Notes under the pieces: generated by a model
The model's database searches: none
Told to the model about the DNA's origin: nothing
What the model saw: only the letters and a program-made list of their open reading frames with translations
Assembly (NCBI GenBank): GCA_036156195.1
Contig: JAYZUZ010000011.1
Span: forward strand, 434,001-498,000
Direction of reading: 5' to 3'
DNA length: 64,000 nt
Source of the DNA: Abyssibacter sp036156195
GTDB lineage: Bacteria; Pseudomonadota; Gammaproteobacteria; Nevskiales; OUC007
Shown: piece after piece, positions 59,801 to 64,000 of the stretch
Layout of the letters: each line of letters opens with the position of its first letter
How positions within the stretch are numbered: position 1 is the first letter of the stretch
Made by a program: the position numbers and the translations under genes

Positions 59801-61913
59801 CGTCGGCCACGGTGGTGGAGTAGGTCACCGGACCATTGCGCAGGCCACCATCGTTGGCGATACCGCCCCCGATCAGCAGCTCCCATTGCCCCATGGAGGA
59901 GGTTCCGGGCACGCCGGAGATGGTCCCGGATAGCGTGTAGGTGCTCGGCGTCGAGCAGCTGATGTCCACATTCGTGATGTTGCCGCCAGACACCGTGCCA
60001 GTCGCATTGGCCACGCTGCAGACCAGACCGCCTGAGGGCGAGGCCGTCACTTCGTAGCTGGCGCCATCGGACACGCCGGTTGCGTAGATCACCGCACCAT
60101 CGCGTAGCGGGCCATCAGCCACCAGCGAACCACCGATGAAGATCTCCCACTGGCCACTGGCCGTGGTGCCTGCTCCGGCAATATTGCCGCTGATGTCGTA
60201 GGTGCTGGCCTGGGCCGACATGCAGTTGATGTCGATGCCCGTGACATCGGCACCGGCCACTGTCCCGGCCGCATTCGCCACGGTGCAGCTGTAACCGGTG
60301 GGCGCGAACGCACGCACGATGTAACTCGAGCCGTCGGCAACATCAGCCGTGTTGTAGGTAATGGGCCCATTGGCCATGGCGTTGCCCGCCACCACCGTGC
60401 CGTTGACTTCAACCTCGTAGGTTCCGGTGTCGCCGGTGCTGGGCAGACCGGAGATCGTGCCCTTGAGGTCGTAACCGCTCTGCTGCGTGCAGTTGATGTC
60501 GACACCCGTGACATCGCCCCCACTGACCGTGCCCGAAAAATTGGTCGTCGTGCAGTGGAGTCCGCCGGCCGGCGTGGCAATCACCTGGTAGGAGGTGCCA
60601 TCGGCAACCGGAGACCCGTTGTAGGTGACCGCACCGTCGACCAGAGGCCCGTCGTTAGCCAGCGATCCGTTCAGGAACAATTCCCACTGACCGCTGGAGC
60701 CGGCGCTGCCCGCACCCGCAATCGTGCCTTCAATATCGAAGCTCGAAGCCGACGCCACTGTCCGCGACGTAAAGGCCTGCATGACCGTCCCGACCGTCAG
60801 GGTGGTGGTCACGGCCGTATCGAAGCTGCTGGCGGAGGTATGGCGCACGCACAGCGTCTGGCCAACCTCGACCACACCCGCGGCCGTGGTAAAGCCGCTG
60901 GGCTGGCAGTTGGGGGACCACTCGCCATTGGTGACCGCGACATCGACAGTGGAGTCGATACCGCTGATGGTCACGGTGTTGGACGTGACCACCGTATCCA
61001 GCGGCACGCCGGTCTGGTCTGCGAATGCGAAGGCATCGGGCGTTTCATCCGGCCCACCCGTGCTGGCCATGCGCAGCTGACCGAGGAAGGCCGGGACACC
61101 ACTGGCCTGTGCCTGGCTGGCGTCGCCGACGTTGATCTCGTTGAAGTTGCCGCTGTCGTTGTTAGACAGCGCGTACTCGATTTGCGCCGCGCCATCCAGC
61201 CAGATGATCTCGGCGGTGTTCGGTGTGCCGCCGAAGCTGCGATAAAAGGGATTGCCCAGGACGCCGGCCGGCACGGTCAGGCGGCCATCGCTGCCCACCG
61301 TGACGTTGACCGACTCACCATCGGAGAACGGCCCGCCGGCTGCAGCCTGCTCGTAGGTGAGCGTGTAGCTGCCCACCAGGGCGCTGTTGATCGTGGCCGG
61401 CGTGGTCACACCAGCTCCGCCCGTCCGCGTGCCCGGTGCGCCGGGATCCACGACAACGCCATTGGCCACGCCATCGTCGTCGCCGCGCCCGCCGTCGACC
61501 AGGGTCAACGTGACGGTGCTGCCGGTGATTCGCGCGCCCTCGACACCATCGAAATCAAACGGTGTGAACTGGCCGTTCTGCACCTTGTAGTAGGTGTTGG
61601 GAGCGGCACCTGCAGGCAGTTCGATGGTGACGTCCACCGAGCCGCCAGGCGTCAGCCCCGTGACACTGAAGTCGTAAAACCCATGGTCGAAATTCACGCC
61701 GGCCGGTGCGGCAGCAGGCGCCGGATTCGGCACGACACGCGCCTGGCTGAGCGTACCTGCCGATGCACTCAGTGAGACGGTGCCGCCGCCGGGGGCGGTG
61801 AGCTGGGTCTGGCCATCGCGGGCATTCAGCAGATTGATTTCTGCGGGATCACCACAGGCGACGAGCCCAAGCGCCAGCGCGGCGCAGGACAGGGTTCTCA
61901 GAATCGCAGGCAT
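56856..61913 (-). CDS. Giant lipoprotein with five ~85-residue repeats and a BNR-type propeller
   Basis: A 1685-residue protein from ATG 61913, the start that gives a lipoprotein signal (MPAILRTLSCAALALGLVACGD). An N-terminal beta-rich part runs to ~385. Five tandem Ig-like repeats (~389-833) follow, each with GTI.G, GQWE.., DG..Y, CSVAN..GTV.G..IT..DI.C patterns and a paired cysteine. Then ~20 short propeller-like units with SxDGxxW and YVAVG motifs (DGSNWTDLP, TDLSNWTEV, SPDGMTWTNQ) reach the C terminus, as in BNR/YCF48-type propellers. It is likely on the cell surface as a binding or adhesin-like protein. It lies next to a divergent MCE transporter operon. Confidence 0.85.
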   Translation of the reverse strand: MPAILRTLSCAALALGLVACGDPAEINLLNARDGQTQLTAPGGGTVSLSASAGTLSQARVVPNPAPAAAPAGVNFDHGFYDFSVTGLTPGGSVDVTIELPAGAAPNTYYKVQNGQFTPFDFDGVEGARITGSTVTLTLVDGGRGDDDGVANGVVVDPGAPGTRTGGAGVTTPATINSALVGSYTLTYEQAAAGGPFSDGESVNVTVGSDGRLTVPAGVLGNPFYRSFGGTPNTAEIIWLDGAAQIEYALSNNDSGNFNEINVGDASQAQASGVPAFLGQLRMASTGGPDETPDAFAFADQTGVPLDTVVTSNTVTISGIDSTVDVAVTNGEWSPNCQPSGFTTAAGVVEVGQTLCVRHTSASSFDTAVTTTLTVGTVMQAFTSRTVASASSFDIEGTIAGAGSAGSSGQWELFLNGSLANDGPLVDGAVTYNGSPVADGTSYQVIATPAGGLHCTTTNFSGTVSGGDVTGVDINCTQQSGYDLKGTISGLPSTGDTGTYEVEVNGTVVAGNAMANGPITYNTADVADGSSYIVRAFAPTGYSCTVANAAGTVAGADVTGIDINCMSAQASTYDISGNIAGAGTTASGQWEIFIGGSLVADGPLRDGAVIYATGVSDGASYEVTASPSGGLVCSVANATGTVSGGNITNVDISCSTPSTYTLSGTISGVPGTSSMGQWELLIGGGIANDGGLRNGPVTYSTTVADGSDYTVRAQPSSGLVCSVANGSGAVNGADITNIDISCAEAGRYSVDLFISGMETGGTLDYRFTLDGVPLNDTYTQSNSSVRIVDGTAEEGAPYTFEITRQPDGQRCTPTPTSAAGTMPGRDLILNASCADVIGGMAPIATPPSGTILDAEWGNGRFVMAGQFNSLPFVTTDGANFTGGGAFEGGPTDIEFDGSQFIAVRSAFLSTSTDGSNWTDLPGNQAILNMQYLEGQSGRYVGVGLGGRAFLSTDLSNWTEVATGSSRNLQDITEHNGTYVAVALDGDIVTSVDGGQTWTLANPIPGTPDLRAVTWDGSQFVVVGQNALAVSADGFNWLSLGGINAHLRDITVANGLYVIVGDDVMMIGPNLRDLTVYSLTSDLLTVATGTIGTIALGQSTAGFFGDPQDDGPAKVSDGWRMVSPRQTFNHLNRVIWDGTQFFAIGGRGQIFRSTNTELWVAANAPVLQDSTSGNLSTFATDGTTYIAAVGGSTRATFKSFDGDLWGEVEPSERVNEIYHDGTQFVGINGSRTYTSPDGHSWVEAADDAAYIAALQANQSPTVAYDGTTFIRVFNGRTVQSSTDGRTWNTISGQHFVNSGLPRAILFDGSQFVVVGVLGYVYTSPDGMTWTNQGRVGEAVEQLNDIAYDGTWYVAVGNNGQLWASSDARNWDTRSHHAPFAINDVVVAGDRLIAAGSRLIYDEQGIQRGVDPVVAISHDGGFSWQEQTIPLDFDSPNGQVPLQEVEWSGMQFVAVGGAISSTTFGEDGSDNRVIAYVSADGQNWTLENTLVRGTYADLDEAAGTFFAYPQFGFTSSEIRRDIGTGWTDITGTLPEQVYSGSTGRFHPLEIMHDGSQYLFGGGSGKLYSSSDATNWTELPPGLQSPINEIRLINGRYFVTTTGGLSYSDDLMNWTTVIGQATTDVHGVGNYVVVTAADGRLWISQDNGASFQGASLPGTSTNSPDWDQALEAYGQPVVRSGRVFMDYRP

Positions 61914-62143
61914 GGGTTCCACTCCCCGGGGATTTGGTCGGGGGAACGTTAGGCGCCCACCGCCCGGCCCCATACCCCCCAGACGGGGGTGCGCCCCAGG
62001 CGGCGACACATTCCGCCTGTGCTGCGGCCTCCCCCATCTGGAGGACGCCGACAGCCGACTTGAGATTTACCCTCTGGCTTTCATAATCACGGCATTGGTG
62101 GTGGTCGCGACGGGGAACAGCGCGGCCGCCGCTGCGACAGGGA

Positions 62144-62995
62144 GTGGTCGTGGGGGACGTAGGCTCGCAAGCAGAGAACTCCGGTTGGCCCGGCCTTGGC
62201 CGCCGTGTGGGCACCGTGCCCGGCGCCCTGGGCCGGAGCGCCATCGCCTCACTGCTGTTTGTGGTCGATCTGGTCACCTTCATGCTCCAGGCGCTGAAGC
62301 ACTGGTGGCAGCGCAACCCCATTAGTAACCGCGCAACCCGCCGCGCTGTTGTCGTGCAGATTTTGTTCAGCGGCGTGGATGCCCTGCCGCTGCTCATGCT
62401 GATTGGCTTGGCCATGGGCGTGGCCCTGACCCCACCGCTGCTGCTCGCCGGCCAGTCCATCGGCGAGGCCGAAGAGCTGGCGCGGCTACTCGTGGTCGGA
62501 CTGGTTTTGCAGCTCGGCCCACTGCTGACAGCCGTGATTCTGATCGGTCGCAGCGGCTCGGCCATCGCCGTTGATCTGGCGCAAATGAAACTCAACCGCG
62601 AGGTTGCCGCCCTGGACCTGCTGGGCATTCGGCTCACGGACTATTTCGTGGCGCCGCGCCTGATCGGGGGTGCCATCGCCCAGCTTGCACTGGCGATTTA
62701 CTTTGGCGCTGTGGCACTGATTGGCGGCAGCCTCGTCAGCGCGCTGCTACTCAGCGCCGAGCACCTGGCGCTGTTACCGGCGCTGGCCGGCGCGATCACT
62801 CCGGGCGACGGCGTGATTTTTGTCGTCAAGAACCTGATCTTCGGGCTGATCGTGGCAGGCACCGCCTGTTTCTGCGCGCTCAAGGTCGAGGTGTCACGGA
62901 CCGAGGTTCCCCAGCGCACCCAGCAGGCCATTGCCTCAAGTTACGCGCTGGTATTTGTAATGGCCGCACTGTTCTCGCTGCTGGAGCTGCCGTGA
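62144..62995 (+). CDS. MlaE-type ABC permease (MCE transporter)
   Basis: A 283-residue protein. GTG 62144 is the first start after a GGGA site; later starts would cut the N-terminal amphipathic segment. It has the MlaE permease landmarks: QILFSGVDALPLLMLIGLAMGVALTPP, VLQLGPLLTAVILIGRSGSAIAVDLAQMKLN, and the coupling segment LDLLGIRLTDYFVAPR. A C-terminal LIFGLIVAGTACFCALKV follows. It should move phospholipid or another lipid between membranes. It overlaps the next gene by four bases (ATGA-type). Confidence 0.88.
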   Translation: MVVGDVGSQAENSGWPGLGRRVGTVPGALGRSAIASLLFVVDLVTFMLQALKHWWQRNPISNRATRRAVVVQILFSGVDALPLLMLIGLAMGVALTPPLLLAGQSIGEAEELARLLVVGLVLQLGPLLTAVILIGRSGSAIAVDLAQMKLNREVAALDLLGIRLTDYFVAPRLIGGAIAQLALAIYFGAVALIGGSLVSALLLSAEHLALLPALAGAITPGDGVIFVVKNLIFGLIVAGTACFCALKVEVSRTEVPQRTQQAIASSYALVFVMAALFSLLELP

Positions 62996-63741
62996 CGTTC
63001 GCACTGCAGTGTCGAGGATTGCGCCCGGGGATTGACCCGCCGCTGGCGGCCGTTGATCTGGACGTGCCTGCTGGCAGCGTCGTGGTCATTGCGGCGCGCA
63101 GCGGCGCCTATCGGGGCCACCTGCTCCAGGCGCTGGCCGGGTTGTCGCCGGTCCGCTGTCAGATGCATGTGATCTCCGGGGTGGACCTGCTGGCACCGGA
63201 TCGCCGTCGCGGCGGCCGGCGGCCCGCCGGCTCCGGTTTCATCAGCCACGCCTATCCGCTACTCAGCAATCTCAACGCCTGCGCGAATGTGATGCTGCCG
63301 CTGATGTATCACCGCAAGCTGCCACGACGCGAGGCCATGGAGGCCGCGCATGACCTGCTCGACGCTGTCGAGTTTCAGGCCGACCGGACCGCGCTGCCCG
63401 CATTTCTGGATGCCGACGCCCGCTGGCGCGCCCTGCTGGCCCGCGCGCTGGGTAACCGCCCACCGCTGCTGTTCCTGGATGAGCCCTTTGAACTCGACAA
63501 CGTGGAGCACTGGACAGCCATCGGCGCCCTGCTGCTGTCACTGGCACGGCAGTTCGGCTGCACGCTCATCATCGAGACGGCCAACCTGGCCTTCGCCCGC
63601 GAACATGCCAGCCAGACCATTTATGCCGATGCGCAGGCCAGCCTGGTGCTGTCGGCCGAACAGGCCTTTGCGCACAGCGACACCCACACAAGCTGGACGG
63701 CGTATCTCAACCGTCTCGGCACCTACCCGAGCCCTGTATGA
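62992..63741 (+). CDS. ABC ATPase-like protein with lost Walker A
   Basis: A 249-residue protein in the place of the MCE-transporter ATPase. The Walker B motif is intact (PPLLFLDEPFE, ~157-167). The Walker A position reads VIAARSGAYRGHLLQALAG: the lysine and the GKS/T are gone. The signature LSGGQ is replaced (PAFLDADARWRALLARALG), and the H-loop His is also missing (IIETANL). It probably cannot hydrolyse ATP in the normal way. It could be a regulatory or relic subunit, or rely on an ATPase elsewhere. The frame is clean and coupled to both neighbours, so it is not simply decayed. Confidence 0.78.
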   Translation: MTFALQCRGLRPGIDPPLAAVDLDVPAGSVVVIAARSGAYRGHLLQALAGLSPVRCQMHVISGVDLLAPDRRRGGRRPAGSGFISHAYPLLSNLNACANVMLPLMYHRKLPRREAMEAAHDLLDAVEFQADRTALPAFLDADARWRALLARALGNRPPLLFLDEPFELDNVEHWTAIGALLLSLARQFGCTLIIETANLAFAREHASQTIYADAQASLVLSAEQAFAHSDTHTSWTAYLNRLGTYPSPV

Positions 63742-64000
63742 CGACGCCTGACCACCCTCGGCAGGACCCGACCACCGCCGCGCCCAGGCGGGTTCACTAC
63801 GTCCACACGCTCGACTACAGCTGGCAGGAGCGCTTGGTCGGCCTGTTCGTCATTGCGGCGTTTCTGCTGCTGATCGCAGGCCTGGTGTTCAACGACCGCA
63901 TCGGCTTTCTGCTGACAGACAGCTTTGAACTTCATGTGCTCACTGATCGCGCAGAAGGCCTGAGCACCCGGACGCGGGTGTACGCCTCGGGGGTCGAGGT
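63738..64000 (+). CDS. MCE/MlaD-like protein, 3' end outside the window
   Basis: The ATG at 63738 overlaps the preceding stop. The visible 87 residues have a hydrophilic Pro-rich N terminus, a membrane helix (LVGLFVIAAFLLLIAGLVF), and the start of an MCE domain (SFELHVLTDRAEGLSTRTRVYASGVEV). This matches the layout permease, ATPase, MCE substrate-binding protein of MCE operons. The rest is not visible. Confidence 0.82.
   Translation, partial: MTTPDHPRQDPTTAAPRRVHYVHTLDYSWQERLVGLFVIAAFLLLIAGLVFNDRIGFLLTDSFELHVLTDRAEGLSTRTRVYASGVE

Overview
The window looks like the chromosome of a GC-rich gammaproteobacterium. This rests on the Slt-type transglycosylase next to a bacterial CCA-adding enzyme with an HD domain, a metK-ahcY-metF methyl cycle, PhoX behind a PHO box, DjlA and an Mla/MCE transporter. 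Many extracytoplasmic lipoproteins and the style of the chromosomal integron suggest the Salinisphaerales/Nevskiales/Xanthomonadales side of the class, but nothing here fixes the genus. There are no rRNA or tRNA genes and no CRISPR array. Two stretches (about 3.4-7.9 kb and 42.7-47.5 kb) differ sharply from the rest: they are visibly AT-richer and hold short, mostly unrecognised genes separated by attC sites.

Layout. 1-3.0 kb: slt (partial), cca and a secreted unknown. 3.0-8.6 kb: integron array 1 on the minus strand. It has five gene cassettes (a SIR2-like protein, an HNH nuclease, three unknowns), one cassette without a gene that carries a long perfect hairpin, a candidate attI and a broken intI start. 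It is flanked by a damaged and an intact copy of a thioredoxin-like gene. 8.7-12.4 kb: metK, ahcY, metF. 12.5-24 kb: PHO-box-controlled phoX, lipoprotein genes, an MHYT histidine kinase, an FMN alpha-hydroxyacid oxidase, a PagL-like lipid A deacylase with its MarR regulator, and a lipoprotein amidohydrolase. 24.1-36.2 kb: one gene for a 4039-residue lipoprotein that appears to join two ceramidase-like and two alpha/beta-hydrolase modules.

36.5-42.5 kb: a small unknown, a class-V aminotransferase, a 342-bp palindromic element, proline iminopeptidase, an HD protein, a saccharopine-dehydrogenase-like reductase and a zinc alcohol dehydrogenase. 42.7-47.6 kb: array 2 on the plus strand, with no integrase. 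It holds about ten short genes, mostly membrane proteins, plus a Sel1 protein and a SUKH protein. 47.9-56.8 kb: a response regulator-GGDEF, several small enzymes, PAS-GGDEF, a GAF/PAS histidine kinase and djlA. 56.9-61.9 kb: a 1685-residue repeat/propeller lipoprotein. 62.1-64 kb: the start of an MCE-type transporter operon whose ATPase has lost its Walker A lysine.

How the parts connect. The two arrays share an almost identical 37-bp head in opposite orientation and related attC sites, so they look like two pieces or copies of one integron lineage. The clearest functional units are the SAM/SAH/methyl-THF cycle, PhoB-controlled phosphate scavenging, and MarR-controlled lipid A deacylation. 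The most unusual items are the multi-hydrolase lipoprotein, the paired cassette arrays and the two non-coding palindromic elements.
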